NCBI GenBank assembly: GCA_964498125.1
Contig: CAZCGE010000092.1
Coordinates: 1-29,946 of the forward strand
Direction of reading: 5' to 3'
Length of the DNA: 29,946 nt
Source: CAMDBL01 sp964498125
GTDB taxonomy: Bacteria; Pseudomonadota; Alphaproteobacteria; Rhizobiales; Hyphomicrobiaceae
Shown here: piece after piece, positions 1 to 8,016 of the stretch
Layout of the letters: the number at the start of each line of letters is the position of its first letter
Numbering within the stretch: position 1 is the stretch's first letter
Made by a program: the position numbers and the translations under genes
Notes under the pieces: model-generated
What the model saw: the letters and a program-made list of their open reading frames with translations, nothing else
Database searches by the model: none
What the model was told of the DNA's origin: nothing

Positions 1-74
1 GCGAACCGCGCCTCGAACTCCGGCGCCGTCTTGGGAAAATCACGCCACAGATCGTCCGGCATCGAGTGCGTCAT
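1..74 (-). CDS. Probable IS1595-type transposase, 5' end only
   Basis: Only the first 24 codons lie in the window; the gene runs off the left edge. The visible peptide begins MTHSMPDDLWRDFPKTAPEF and continues EARF. The stretch from FPKTAPEF to EARF resembles, from memory, the N-terminal region just before the zinc-ribbon of IS1595/ISXO2-like transposases. An AAGGAG ribosome-binding site seven bases upstream supports ATG at 74. No terminal inverted repeat could be identified between this start and the next gene. The family call rests on a very short peptide, so it could be another protein with a similar N-terminus. Confidence 0.45.
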   Translation of the reverse strand, partial: MTHSMPDDLWRDFPKTAPEFEARF

Positions 75-138
75 GGTCCAACTCCTTGTTGGAACTCATG
101 TAGCTGGCGATTGCGCCGGAACTATGGGGATAGGCATG

Positions 139-239
139 CACCGGTTTGGCGTAGAAAATGCGACAAACAAAGGACTAGAGCATTTTCCGCCAAAGTGGAC
201 ACCGGTTTGGCGGTGAAAATGCGACAAACAAAGGGCTAG
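139..239. repeat. Two-copy intergenic repeat of Rhizobiales type
   Basis: A 40-bp unit beginning CACCGGTTTGGCG and ending in CTAG occurs at 139-178 and again at 200-239 with few differences. Around the second copy, positions 182-222 form an imperfect palindrome (GCATTTTC and GCCAAA facing TTTGGC and GAAAATGC). From memory, sequences of this shape are widespread between genes in Rhizobiales. Nothing in the interval 75-286 looks like a gene. Confidence 0.7.
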
Positions 240-286
240 CCTGCATGGCACGTCGTGCTCAGGCGCAAAAAATGCCGTAAGGCCGC

Positions 287-1090
287 CTATTTTGCCCCGT
301 CATTGGCTTTGAGGAATGGCTCGACCAGCGCGTTCCACTGCTGCCAATGCCGCCGGTATGAATAGTGCCCGCCTTCATCGATAGCGATCAGCCGCGAGCC
401 GGCGATGGCCTTGTGCAGATCCTCGGACTGGTAGAACGGGATGGTCAAATCATCGCGTGTGCCAACGATCAGCGAGGGTGTGCGAATGCGGTGCAAGTCG
501 GCACGCCGGTCGTGCGTCAGCGTCATCTCGATGCGGCCGGCGAGCACGTCGGGCGGCGCCACCGTTTGCAGGGCGCGCGCCTCCAGCGCCATCACCTTGT
601 CGAGGTCATAGCGAAACTGGATCGGCCCGCTGGTGAACAGCGTGGAAATCTTGACGTACTCCTCCGAGCCATAGGACAGCGCGATGCGCCGCCGCGTTTC
701 CTGCACGCGGGTGATGTACTCGTCCGCCTTCACCCAGGTGTTGGAAAAAACGGCGCAACGCAACCGGCCTGGGTGGTCGATGGCGAGGTTCTGCAGGATG
801 CAGCCGCCGGTCGACGTGCCGGCGACGTGCGCCGTGTCGATGCCAAGCGTGTCCATCAGGCCGATCACGTCGCGGGCAATCGCCGCCGTCGAGTAGCTGT
901 CCTTGGGCTTGTCGCTGTCGCCGCAGCCGCGATGGTCGAACGAGATGCAGCGGTAGCGCTTGCAGAAATGCGCGACCTGGAACTCCCAGGCATTCAGCAA
1001 ACCCACCAATCCCGGAATGAAGATGATGGCTGGGCCGGCGCCCTTTTCCTCGACGTTGAGCGTGATCTCGCCGATGTCGATGCGTGGCAT
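287..1090 (-). CDS. Alpha/beta hydrolase, RutD-like
   Basis: A 267-residue soluble hydrolase of the alpha/beta fold. The nucleophile elbow is GTSTGG with Ser93, the acid is in GTRDD (Asp213 or Asp214), and the catalytic histidine is His242 in EGGHY. The oxyanion-hole region is IPGLVG at 25-30. The stretch after the nucleophile (SNTWVKADEY, then LFTSG) recalls RutD and related amidohydrolase-like members, but substrate cannot be read from the sequence. The ATG at 1090 is chosen because GGAG lies upstream and the family's first strand begins there; the longer frame to 1240 is low-complexity and translates a repeat. It is the last gene of the minus-strand cluster that starts with the IclR regulator, and is separated from the gene before it by a repeat pair. 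Confidence 0.85.
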   Translation of the reverse strand: MPRIDIGEITLNVEEKGAGPAIIFIPGLVGLLNAWEFQVAHFCKRYRCISFDHRGCGDSDKPKDSYSTAAIARDVIGLMDTLGIDTAHVAGTSTGGCILQNLAIDHPGRLRCAVFSNTWVKADEYITRVQETRRRIALSYGSEEYVKISTLFTSGPIQFRYDLDKVMALEARALQTVAPPDVLAGRIEMTLTHDRRADLHRIRTPSLIVGTRDDLTIPFYQSEDLHKAIAGSRLIAIDEGGHYSYRRHWQQWNALVEPFLKANDGAK

Positions 1091-1113
1091 TGTGATCTCC
1101 AACGGCTGCTTCC

Positions 1114-1252
1114 CCCTCCCCCCATTGCCCTGCACTTGCAATGGGGGGAGGGCTAGGGTGAGGGGCGGCAACGAGTCGTGATGGGCGGGATCTGGACGCT
1201 GTGCCTGTGGCCGCCCCTCACCCCGACCCTCTCCCCGCAAGCGGGGAGAGGG
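1114..1252. repeat. Paired REP-like hairpins in inverted orientation
   Basis: Two hairpins lie head to head. The first has 14-bp perfect arms (CCCTCCCCCCATTG at 1114-1127 and its complement at 1139-1152). The second has 12-bp perfect arms (CCCTCTCCCCGC at 1227-1238 and 1241-1252). Between them a further perfect 14-bp inverted repeat, GGGTGAGGGGCGGC at 1156-1169 against 1210-1223, links the two. This layout is that of a bacterial interspersed mosaic element. It may slow or stop transcription between the oxidoreductase and the hydrolase. Confidence 0.75.
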
Positions 1253-1261
1253 GGAGTTGCG

Positions 1262-2272
1262 TCACTCCCCACTCTTCAATATCTCGCCGACGTCCACCGC
1301 GCGGCCTTCGCGGGCCGACTTCACGCCGGCCTTGATGACGGCGAGGTTGCGCGAGGCCCACCAGCCATCGGTTTCCGGCTTGGTCTTGGACCGGATGCAG
1401 TGCGCGAACTCGTCGAGCTCCTCGCGGATGGCATCGTTCTTGTCGACGGCAATGGGCTTGGCGGTCTTCTCGCCACGCTTCAAGTGGCGCAGGCCGCCGA
1501 ACAGATCGTAGTAGGCCGTCGCTTCCTTGCCGTAGATGTTCATCATGTAATACTCCGACGCCGAGGCGTAGGAGGCGGTCAGGTTGGAGATGGCGCCGCT
1601 CTCATGCTCGAGGATCAGGTTGGCGACGTCCGGGTTGTCGCCGGGCAAGACAAGCTGCGCCGACATGCCCGAAACGCGCTTCACCGGCCCCATCAGGAAC
1701 TCGAGCACGTCGACATAGTGGATGCCGATCTGCAGCATGACGCCGCCGGGCATGCCGGAGGCTTGATAACGCCACGAGGAGAGATCGAACTGGCCGAGGC
1801 GGTCGCGGCTGATGTTGGCTTCGGCCTGCACCAGCCTGCCGAAGCGGCCGGCATCGATCTCCGCCTTGATCCAGCGGAAATGACTCTCGCGGCGGCGCTG
1901 ATAGCCGAGCGAAAGGATAATTCCGGCCTTGTCGCAAACTCGGGCGATCTCCTGGCCTTCGCCCACGGTATTGGCGATCGGCTTGTCGAGGAAAACGTGC
2001 TTGCCGGCTTCGGCCGCCTGGCGCGTGGTCTCGAGATGGACATTGTTAGGCGTCGTGTTGATGATCGCCTCGATCGAGGTGTCCTTCAGGATCTCCTCGT
2101 AGCTCGCCGCTGCCGCGCAACCATACTTGGCGGCGAAGGCTTTGCGCTTGTCGTCGGACCGCGTGTAGCAGGCGACGATCTCGATGCTGTTGGAGCGCTT
2201 GACGGCATCGGCCAGAACGTCCGACCACCATCCCATGCCAAGTGCCGCGACGCGGACGGGTCCGGTGCTCAT
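1262..2272 (-). CDS. Gfo/Idh/MocA family oxidoreductase
   Basis: A 336-residue NAD(P)-dependent sugar or polyol dehydrogenase-like protein. The N-terminal Rossmann fold opens with VRVAALGMGWW (residues 6-16). The family lysine motif is present as DKP (96-98) where EKP is usual. The C-terminal domain carries the pattern PGGVMLQIGIHYVD (175-188), with His185 in the position of the catalytic histidine. Length is typical. The start at 2272 is chosen because the protein then begins two to five residues before the Rossmann strand; the upstream extension to 2350 is unlike the family. It lies between a Bug receptor and an alpha/beta hydrolase, consistent with a role in catabolism of an imported compound. 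The substrate is unknown. Confidence 0.87.
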   Translation of the reverse strand: MSTGPVRVAALGMGWWSDVLADAVKRSNSIEIVACYTRSDDKRKAFAAKYGCAAAASYEEILKDTSIEAIINTTPNNVHLETTRQAAEAGKHVFLDKPIANTVGEGQEIARVCDKAGIILSLGYQRRRESHFRWIKAEIDAGRFGRLVQAEANISRDRLGQFDLSSWRYQASGMPGGVMLQIGIHYVDVLEFLMGPVKRVSGMSAQLVLPGDNPDVANLILEHESGAISNLTASYASASEYYMMNIYGKEATAYYDLFGGLRHLKRGEKTAKPIAVDKNDAIREELDEFAHCIRSKTKPETDGWWASRNLAVIKAGVKSAREGRAVDVGEILKSGE

Positions 2273-2356
2273 GTCTGCCCCATATTGCTGCAATGTGAGT
2301 GTCAGTGATGCGATGCGCCGGGTCACCGCGAGGCAACCCGGCGCATGCAAGCGTGG

Positions 2357-3433
2357 CTACTTCGCGGGCGCAGGTGCGGCCGGAGCTGCTGTCGCGGGCG
2401 CGGGCGCTGGAGCCTGAGGCGGCGGCGGTGCGGCCGCTGCGACCTTCAGGATCGGCTGCCAGCGCGCCATGTCGCGTTGCATGAGCGCGGTCAACTGCTC
2501 GGGCGTGCGCGCGGCCTTGGCGGGGATCGAGCCACCCAGATCCTTCAAGCGCTTGGCCGTTGCCGGATCATCCAGCGCCTTGCCGATGGCGCCGTTGAGC
2601 TTGGCGACGATGTCCTTCGGCGTGCCCTTGGGCGCGAACATGCCGCTCCAGATGCTGAGCTGATAGTCGGGAAAGCCCGCTTCCTTGGCCGACGGCACGG
2701 TCGGTATGGCCGCCGAGCGCGTCGGCGAGGCCACCACCAGCGCCTTGACGCTGCCGCCATTGATCTGGCCGACCATGCCCATGGTCTGGTCACAGACGAA
2801 ATCGATCTGGCCGGCGACGACGTCGTTGAGGGCCGGGCCGCTGCCGCGATAGGCGACGACGGCGGGCTTGATGCCGGCCTGCGAGGTGAACAGCAGGCAA
2901 GCCATATGCGAGGAAGCGCCGACGCCGCCGTGCCCCTGGCTGACCTTGTCGCCGTTCTTTTTGACGTAGGCGGCGAACTCCTTGAGATTGTTCACCGGCA
3001 GCGACTTCTTGACGACGACGACAGCCGGCGCGTCGAGCGTCAGGCCGATCGGCTCGAAGTCCTTGTTGGAGTCGTATTTGAGATTAGGCGTCAAAACGGG
3101 CGCGGAGATGTGCGAGCCCATGCTGCCTGACAGCAAGGTGTAGCCGTCGGGTGTGGCAGCCGCGACGCGCGCACTGCCAGTGGTGCCACCGGCGCCGCCG
3201 ACGTTTTCGATGATGATGTTCTGGCCGAGCGTCTTGGCCATGTGCTCGGTCAGGATGCGGGCGATGACGTCGCTCGGGCCACCGGCGGCAAACGGCACGA
3301 TCACGGCGATCTGCTTGGTCGGGTACGCGATCTGCGTGGCGGGCGGCTGCTGCGCCTGAGCGGCGCCGGTCAGCGTGGCAAGGCTCAATGCCGCTGCGGC
3401 GGCGAGCCTGGCCGATTTCTTGGTGGTCTGCAT
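2357..3433 (-). CDS. Bug/TctC-type periplasmic solute receptor
   Basis: A 358-residue extracytoplasmic binding protein of the tripartite tricarboxylate transporter receptor family. Residues 1-27 form a signal peptide ending AQA. Family motifs follow: YPTKQI near the mature start, VPFAAGGPSD, a VGGAGGTTG stretch and PDGYTLL. Such receptors capture carboxylates or amides in the periplasm. No TctA or TctB membrane subunit is encoded in the window, so the receptor is orphan here. The start has GAGGAG upstream. The last 27 or so residues are almost entirely proline and alanine, which is not part of the usual fold and may be a flexible tail. The 172-bp stretch upstream of it, to the MBL-fold gene, holds no gene. 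Confidence 0.9.
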   Translation of the reverse strand: MQTTKKSARLAAAAALSLATLTGAAQAQQPPATQIAYPTKQIAVIVPFAAGGPSDVIARILTEHMAKTLGQNIIIENVGGAGGTTGSARVAAATPDGYTLLSGSMGSHISAPVLTPNLKYDSNKDFEPIGLTLDAPAVVVVKKSLPVNNLKEFAAYVKKNGDKVSQGHGGVGASSHMACLLFTSQAGIKPAVVAYRGSGPALNDVVAGQIDFVCDQTMGMVGQINGGSVKALVVASPTRSAAIPTVPSAKEAGFPDYQLSIWSGMFAPKGTPKDIVAKLNGAIGKALDDPATAKRLKDLGGSIPAKAARTPEQLTALMQRDMARWQPILKVAAAAPPPPQAPAPAPATAAPAAPAPAK

Positions 3434-3605
3434 GTTGCTGTTACTCCTCGTTGGTATCCGGTGCAAATCTGCCGAATTGTCCGGCAACGGCATGTCGGCG
3501 TCAATCGTATGTGTCCGCTGGCGTACCGTTTACTCGATGAACCCCGTTAAGCTGCGATCCTCCTATCGTCCGAACTTTCGCCTGTTGTCGTCCCCGTGTT
3601 TGTGT

Positions 3606-4433
3606 TCACACCTGGAGCATGCCGCCGATCCTTCCGGCTGCGACCAGGTCGTTGAAATGTCCATCGTCGTGCGTGACCAGCAAGGCGATGTTGGGCTCCT
3701 GGGTGAGGACACCGTTGAGCCAGGCGAGTTGCGCCATGATGGCGGCAACGTCCTCCTTGACCCAAGGCGCCGCCTTGGGCTTTTGCAGCCGGATATTGTC
3801 AAGCACCCAGCCGACATCGACGCTGTGCAGGATCTCGGCGCCGCATGCGAGCCGGACGTAGACCATCTGGTGATCCACGGCATGCCCCGGCGCCTTGATC
3901 AGCACCATGCCCGGAGCCACGGGCGTGCAGCGCTCGTAGTCGATGACCACAAACTCGCGAATATCGCTGTCGGAGACCTCGAGGTGGGGCCGGTGCGGGG
4001 CAATCACCATCATCCGCGCCGTCTCTGCCGAGATCATCGTCTTGCGCGCCAGGTCCAGCGCGTTGGGCGCCGTCAGCACGCCGCCGACGTGGTCGGCATG
4101 GAAATGCGTGATGACGATCAAACGCGCGGCATCGAGTGCCTGTTGCAGTTTCGCGAAGGCCTCGGGGTAATAGGGCTCGGGCTTGTCCGGGCTGAAGCTG
4201 TCGTGCGTGGCCCTGTCGAGACCGGAATCGATCATCACCGTGCAGTCGGGATAGACCACCTGGAACGCCGTGCGCGGCATGGTGACGGGCGACTCATCGC
4301 CGCCTTCGACCACGAACTTTCGGGTACGGATGCTGGCGGCGACGCGAATGCCATTGACGGCGAGCGGCAGCGGACCAGGCAACAGCTGGGCCATGCGCCT
4401 GATCACCGACAGGTCTGCATCAAACATCGTCAT
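3606..4433 (-). CDS. Metallo-beta-lactamase fold hydrolase
   Basis: A 275-residue MBL-fold enzyme. The zinc ligands HFHADHVGG lie at about residues 109-117, preceded by the strand VMIDSGLDR and followed by a KAPGHAVDHQMVY segment that supplies the next histidine. A late THDDGHF motif supplies further ligands. There is no signal peptide. The general role is hydrolysis of a lactone, ester or amide in the cytoplasm; the exact substrate cannot be told. A second in-frame ATG two codons downstream is an equally possible start. It is part of the minus-strand catabolic cluster, after a 265-bp gap from the gene before it. Confidence 0.85.
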   Translation of the reverse strand: MTMFDADLSVIRRMAQLLPGPLPLAVNGIRVAASIRTRKFVVEGGDESPVTMPRTAFQVVYPDCTVMIDSGLDRATHDSFSPDKPEPYYPEAFAKLQQALDAARLIVITHFHADHVGGVLTAPNALDLARKTMISAETARMMVIAPHRPHLEVSDSDIREFVVIDYERCTPVAPGMVLIKAPGHAVDHQMVYVRLACGAEILHSVDVGWVLDNIRLQKPKAAPWVKEDVAAIMAQLAWLNGVLTQEPNIALLVTHDDGHFNDLVAAGRIGGMLQV

Positions 4434-4698
4434 TACGCCCGCAACCCCTCATCGACACACGACGCCCATCAGCCGCTGCGCTCGGCTGCAAACCAATTGC
4501 GCCCGGCATGATTCCGGGCATTATTCCGGGCATTGGACCTGATGGCTTGCAGCGCTTCATCCGGCGTTGTCGGCGCGACGTGATGCGTCCGCCCGCCGCG
4601 TCGGAGATCGCGTTCATGACCGGCGGAATTGTCCGAACCATGGCAGGCCGTCGATTCTCTTGTGCTCTAAGAGAGTTTATGGCTCCGGTGGTGGCGCG
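4434..4698. other. Intergenic stretch with a short tandem repeat
   Basis: No convincing gene is seen. Around 4507-4542 a 12-bp unit GGCATTATTCCG is repeated about two and a half times (GCATGATTCCGG, GCATTATTCCGG, GCATTGG). In one minus-strand frame this would read as repeated Met-Pro-Gly-Ile, but that frame has no ribosome-binding site or family resemblance and is not called. Confidence 0.5.
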
Positions 4699-5154
4699 TT
4701 ATTTGTTGTCGATGCGAATGCCGGCGCCGATCGCTTCGACCGCTGCCTTGGCGACGCGCTCGTCGAAAGCCCAGTCGCCGCCAGACACGCCGATACCGCC
4801 AATGCACTCGCCATCGACGATGATCGGGAAGCCGCCTTCCATTGCCGTCCAACGGTTCGCGCCGGCAGCCAGGGCAAGGCCGATGGCGTGCGTGGTGTCG
4901 AGGTCCTGGTTCTGCGCGCCCTTGGATGTCGTGGGTCGCTTGTTGGAGGCAGCGCTGACGGCCTTGGTCGTCGAGGAATGCACGGTGTGGAAGCGTCCGC
5001 CGTCCATGCGCTCGAGGGCCAGCGTGTGGCCACCGGCGTCGACGACGGCGACGGTGATCGGGATCCCCGCCTTTTCGGCTTCGGCAACCGAAACCTGGAC
5101 CATCTTGCGTGCACCCGCGAGCGTGAGCCGCTTGGCATTGGCGATGTATGTCAC
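4699..5154 (-). CDS. GlcG/HbpS-family protein
   Basis: A 151-residue protein of the GlcG/HbpS (heme-binding, formerly DUF336) family. Landmarks are the N-terminal LTLAGARKM, the central VAVVDAGGHTLALERMDG at 35-52, and the C-terminal glycine-rich GGFPI and GGIGVSGG (119-126). Members are found in glycolate, propanediol and aromatic-compound gene clusters, often with unclear biochemical role; heme binding is known for HbpS itself but cannot be assumed here. The start is GTG at 5154: AAGGAG lies six bases upstream of it, and the ATG eight codons further up overlaps that site. The neighbouring gene upstream is a RidA protein, 54 bp away. Confidence 0.85.
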   Translation of the reverse strand: MTYIANAKRLTLAGARKMVQVSVAEAEKAGIPITVAVVDAGGHTLALERMDGGRFHTVHSSTTKAVSAASNKRPTTSKGAQNQDLDTTHAIGLALAAGANRWTAMEGGFPIIVDGECIGGIGVSGGDWAFDERVAKAAVEAIGAGIRIDNK

Positions 5155-5208
5155 GTTTTTCTCCTTGGTTGATGTCACGGTTGATCACTTGCAGTCGGCC
5201 TGGCGCGC

Positions 5209-5598
5209 TTATTTTCTTGGCGCGTAAAACGTGCCTTCGATCTCGACGATGTCGTCCTGGTTCAGACGGCTGACTTCCAAGATGGTACGCGGTGGATAGG
5301 GGCCGCTGCCCCACAATTCCTCTTGCACTTTGTTGACGATCGGCCGGTGCGTGGCCATGTCGGTGACGTAGACGACCAGGCGCGCGGCATCTTTCAGTGT
5401 TGCCCCTTGCGATGCCGCGATCAGCGCCATGTTGGCGAAGGCCTGCCGCACACGCGCCTCGTCCCCCACCACCAACTCGTTCGTCCCCGGATCGATGCCG
5501 CGCATACCCGCGACGAACACGAAGTCTCCGGCTCGCGATGCCACCGACCACGTGCCAGTCGGCGCGATGGCGCCGGGCGGCGTCAGATACTCGACCAT
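5209..5598 (-). CDS. RidA-family enamine/imine deaminase
   Basis: A 129-residue RidA (YjgF/YER057c/UK114) protein. The conserved arginine that binds the carboxylate is Arg104 in PPRT, and the active-site glutamate is Glu121 in EIEGT. The early motif FVFVAGMRG (27-35) and the LKDAARLVVYVTD strand are typical. Such proteins hydrolyse reactive 2-aminoacrylate-type enamines to keto acids and ammonia; catabolic relatives include RutC. ATG at 5598 fits the family N-terminus. The frame upstream of it translates a palindromic repeat and is rejected. It lies directly after the alcohol dehydrogenase in a likely operon. Confidence 0.88.
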   Translation of the reverse strand: MVEYLTPPGAIAPTGTWSVASRAGDFVFVAGMRGIDPGTNELVVGDEARVRQAFANMALIAASQGATLKDAARLVVYVTDMATHRPIVNKVQEELWGSGPYPPRTILEVSRLNQDDIVEIEGTFYAPRK

Positions 5599-5619
5599 GG
5601 CGATGTCTCCGGGGTCTTC

Positions 5620-5646
5620 GGGGTCAGACCCTGCGGGTCTGACCCC
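5620..5646. repeat. GGGGTCAGACCC palindrome, copy 1
   Basis: Perfect 12-bp arms GGGGTCAGACCC and GGGTCTGACCCC flank a three-base loop TGC. The copy sits between the alcohol dehydrogenase stop and the RidA start, so it would form a hairpin in a shared transcript. Four more copies occur in the window. Confidence 0.9.
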
Positions 5647-5652
5647 GAGCAC

Positions 5653-6819
5653 CTACTCCGCCGCCATCTTCTTGCTCGCCGCGCCGCGCATCGAAACCAC
5701 GACCTTGATCGCGTCGTCGACACGGTCCTTGGCGTAGCGGATGGCGGTCGGCAGATCTTCCAGCGGGAAGGTGTGCGTGTGGATCAAGCGCGCATCGAAG
5801 CGCTTCTGGCGCATGAACGCCTCGGCGCGATGCGTGGCGCTCTTGCCCTCGCCGCGGATGCCAAAGAGGTAGATGTTGTTGCGTACGATGTGGGCGATGT
5901 CGACCTGCGCCTGCTCGTGCGGGAAGGCGCCGAGACAAATCTTGCCGCCGCGGTTGACCATGTAGGCTGCCTCGTTGACCGAGTTCGGCGCGCCAGCGCA
6001 TTCCAACACATAGTCGACGCCCTTGCCGCCGTTCAACTCACGCACCTTGGTGACGACGTCTTTCTCGTTGCGCACATTGATGACGTGGTCGGCGCCGAGC
6101 TTCTTGCCGATCTCGAGCCGGTTGTCGCGCGTACCGGTGAGGATCACCGGGTTGGCGCCGAGCGACTTGGCGACGGCGACACCCAGCAGGCCGATCGGGC
6201 CAGGGCCGGTGACGACGACACTCTCGCCGGCGATCAGTCCGCCGAGCTCCGTCAAGCCGTACATGGCGGTGCCGGCGGTCACAACCAGTGTCGCTTCTTC
6301 ATCCGTCATATCGTCGGCGATTTTCACCAGCGTGTTGATGTTGTTGACCTGATACTGGCCAAAGCCGCCGTCCGTGGTGAAGCCGTTGGCGCGGTGGCCC
6401 TTGTCGACCTCGCCGTAGTTCAGGCCGTAGTTGTGGCAGGACGTGTACATGCCTTCGCGGCAGCGCTTGCACTGGCCGCAACCGGCGTGGATTTCCACCG
6501 AGATGCGCTGTCCGATCTTGTATTCGTCGACACCGGGACCCTGCGCCACCACGGTGCCCATGTACTCGTGGCCGGGCGTCCAGTTCTTGTTGTATGGCGG
6601 GCCGCCTTGGATCATGGCGGGGGGGCCGTGATAGATGACATCGAGATCGGTGGCGCAAATCGCCACGGCATCGATGCGTACCAGCACCTCGGCCCGCTTG
6701 GGCACCGGCACGGCTTTGTCGACGAAATTCAGTTCGCCGGGATTGCCCAGGACCCAAGCCTTCATCATGTCGGGGATGGGAAATTCCTTGCTCGTCTTCA
6801 CTCCGGCTGGCGCGTACAT
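5653..6819 (-). CDS. Zinc-dependent alcohol dehydrogenase (MDR superfamily)
   Basis: A 388-residue medium-chain dehydrogenase. Catalytic zinc ligands are Cys55 and His84-Glu85 (GHE). The structural zinc site is complete, with Cys114, Cys117, Cys120 and Cys128. The Rossmann glycine motif is GPGPIG at 205-210. It would oxidise a secondary alcohol or polyol with NAD(P), as in sorbitol or threonine dehydrogenase relatives; the substrate is unknown. ATG at 6819 has a strong GAGGAGG site. It follows the IclR regulator gene by 55 bp and is the likely first structural gene of the regulated cluster. Confidence 0.92.
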   Translation of the reverse strand: MYAPAGVKTSKEFPIPDMMKAWVLGNPGELNFVDKAVPVPKRAEVLVRIDAVAICATDLDVIYHGPPAMIQGGPPYNKNWTPGHEYMGTVVAQGPGVDEYKIGQRISVEIHAGCGQCKRCREGMYTSCHNYGLNYGEVDKGHRANGFTTDGGFGQYQVNNINTLVKIADDMTDEEATLVVTAGTAMYGLTELGGLIAGESVVVTGPGPIGLLGVAVAKSLGANPVILTGTRDNRLEIGKKLGADHVINVRNEKDVVTKVRELNGGKGVDYVLECAGAPNSVNEAAYMVNRGGKICLGAFPHEQAQVDIAHIVRNNIYLFGIRGEGKSATHRAEAFMRQKRFDARLIHTHTFPLEDLPTAIRYAKDRVDDAIKVVVSMRGAASKKMAAE

Positions 6820-6874
6820 CTGGTTTCCTCCTCTGACTGATTTTTCGGCCTCTGGCTTGCCCGGGTTGGATTTC

Positions 6875-7750
6875 TCAAGTGGCCTCGGTGTCGGCGGCAG
6901 TCTCGCTGATCGGGCCGCCGAATTCCACCGACAGCGCGCGCGTGGCCGCCAAAATCGCATGCCGCATGAGCACCAGATGCTCCTCCCCGGCGCGCAGGGT
7001 CGGTGTCGACGCGCTGATGGCGCCGATTACGGCGCCGGTATGATTGCGGATCACGGCGCCGACACCGGTTACGCCGGGCTGGAATTCCTCGCGATCCATC
7101 GCAAAGCCATTGCGACGAACCAGCCGCAACTCTTCCAGGAACTGTTCGAGGTTCGTCAAGGTGTCGGGCGTGAAACGCGGCATGCCGCGCAGCGCCAGGA
7201 TACGGCGGATCTCGTCTTCCGGCAGCCACGCCAACATGGCCTTGCCGGTGGCCGAGGCATGCGCGGCATCCTCCATGCCGAGCGCGCCGGTGTCGGCGCG
7301 CACCGCATGCCGGGCCTCGCGCTTCAACACGGTGACGACGGAGGCGCCCTGCAGCACAGCCAGGTGTATGGTCTCGCCGGTCAACTCATTGATGCGGTCG
7401 ATATGCGGCTGCGCGCGGCGCGGCAGGTCGACTTGGCGCAGGAATGCCTGGCCGAGATGCAGGACGCGGGCGCCCAGCGCATAGCCGCGCCGGCCGGGCA
7501 GGCGGGCGACGTAGCCCCACTTGACCAAGGTCGCCAGCAGGTGATGGCACGTTGAAATGTTGAGGCCCGAGCGCTGCGCCAGCTCGCCCAGCGGCAGGCT
7601 GCCGCCGGCTCCGGTCAGCGCCTCGAGCAAGGTCAAGGCGCGATCGACCGATTGGACGCTGCCACGCTCGTTGGCGCGCGAGGTACTCACGGACGGCGGC
7701 ACATCTGTTGCCGAGGCCCGAATTGGGTTTGCCGTTGCGCCATCAGCCAA
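6875..7750 (-). CDS. IclR-family transcriptional regulator
   Basis: A regulator of about 291 residues. The N-terminal winged helix-turn-helix begins SVQSVDRALTLLEAL (31-45) and contains the recognition region GLNISTCHHLLATL. The C-terminal IclR effector domain follows, with SATGKAMLAWLP and a late VTGVGAVIRNHTG segment. Such proteins bind a small organic acid and control a neighbouring catabolic operon. TTG at 7750 is preferred as start because GGGAG lies seven bases upstream; an upstream TTG at 7828 would also be open but starts inside a probable operator. It is the first gene of the minus-strand cluster and probably controls it. Confidence 0.88.
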   Translation of the reverse strand: MADGATANPIRASATDVPPSVSTSRANERGSVQSVDRALTLLEALTGAGGSLPLGELAQRSGLNISTCHHLLATLVKWGYVARLPGRRGYALGARVLHLGQAFLRQVDLPRRAQPHIDRINELTGETIHLAVLQGASVVTVLKREARHAVRADTGALGMEDAAHASATGKAMLAWLPEDEIRRILALRGMPRFTPDTLTNLEQFLEELRLVRRNGFAMDREEFQPGVTGVGAVIRNHTGAVIGAISASTPTLRAGEEHLVLMRHAILAATRALSVEFGGPISETAADTEAT

Positions 7751-7820
7751 GCGCACTCTCCCATCACGCCGATACACAATCTCCCAGTGCGTACCGCGGA
7801 GTGACGGATCGGTCAATGAA

Positions 7821-7862
7821 TTTTGCAATTGCGAATATATTTTTCATATTGCGAAAATAAAG
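7821..7862. promoter_or_regulatory. Candidate IclR operator and promoter region
   Basis: An AT-rich island in GC-rich DNA. ATTGCGAA occurs at 7828-7835 and 7848-7855, exactly 20 bp apart, about two helical turns. The left part, TTTTGCAATTGCGAA, is itself near-palindromic. A TATATT element on the minus strand between the repeats could be a -10. Position just upstream of the IclR start fits autoregulation. Inference; no site of this exact form is known to me. Confidence 0.5.
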
Positions 7863-8016
7863 CCTGACGGTACCACCGCATTTGGCAGGCGAAGGTGACG
7901 CCGGGCGCCTTGCGAACCTGCGGTTATCTCTTTGGCATGACTGCATCGCCGCATGCCGTCCGTGCGCCGTCAGGCACGGTCTTTGCGGGCGCTGCGGCAC
8001 CCAGGATGACAAATCC

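Noticed and set aside
31..216. Short plus-strand frame at the left edge
   Set aside because: It translates the intergenic repeat and has no ribosome-binding site.
365..1156. Long plus-strand frame opposite the alpha/beta hydrolase
   Set aside because: It is the antisense shadow of a clear hydrolase with all catalytic residues.
4420..4641. 73-codon minus-strand frame with repeated Met-Pro-Gly-Ile
   Set aside because: It arises from a 12-bp tandem repeat, has no ribosome-binding site and overlaps the start of the MBL gene.
5323..6840. 505-codon plus-strand frame
   Set aside because: It is the mirror of the zinc alcohol dehydrogenase; long antisense frames are usual in GC-rich genes.
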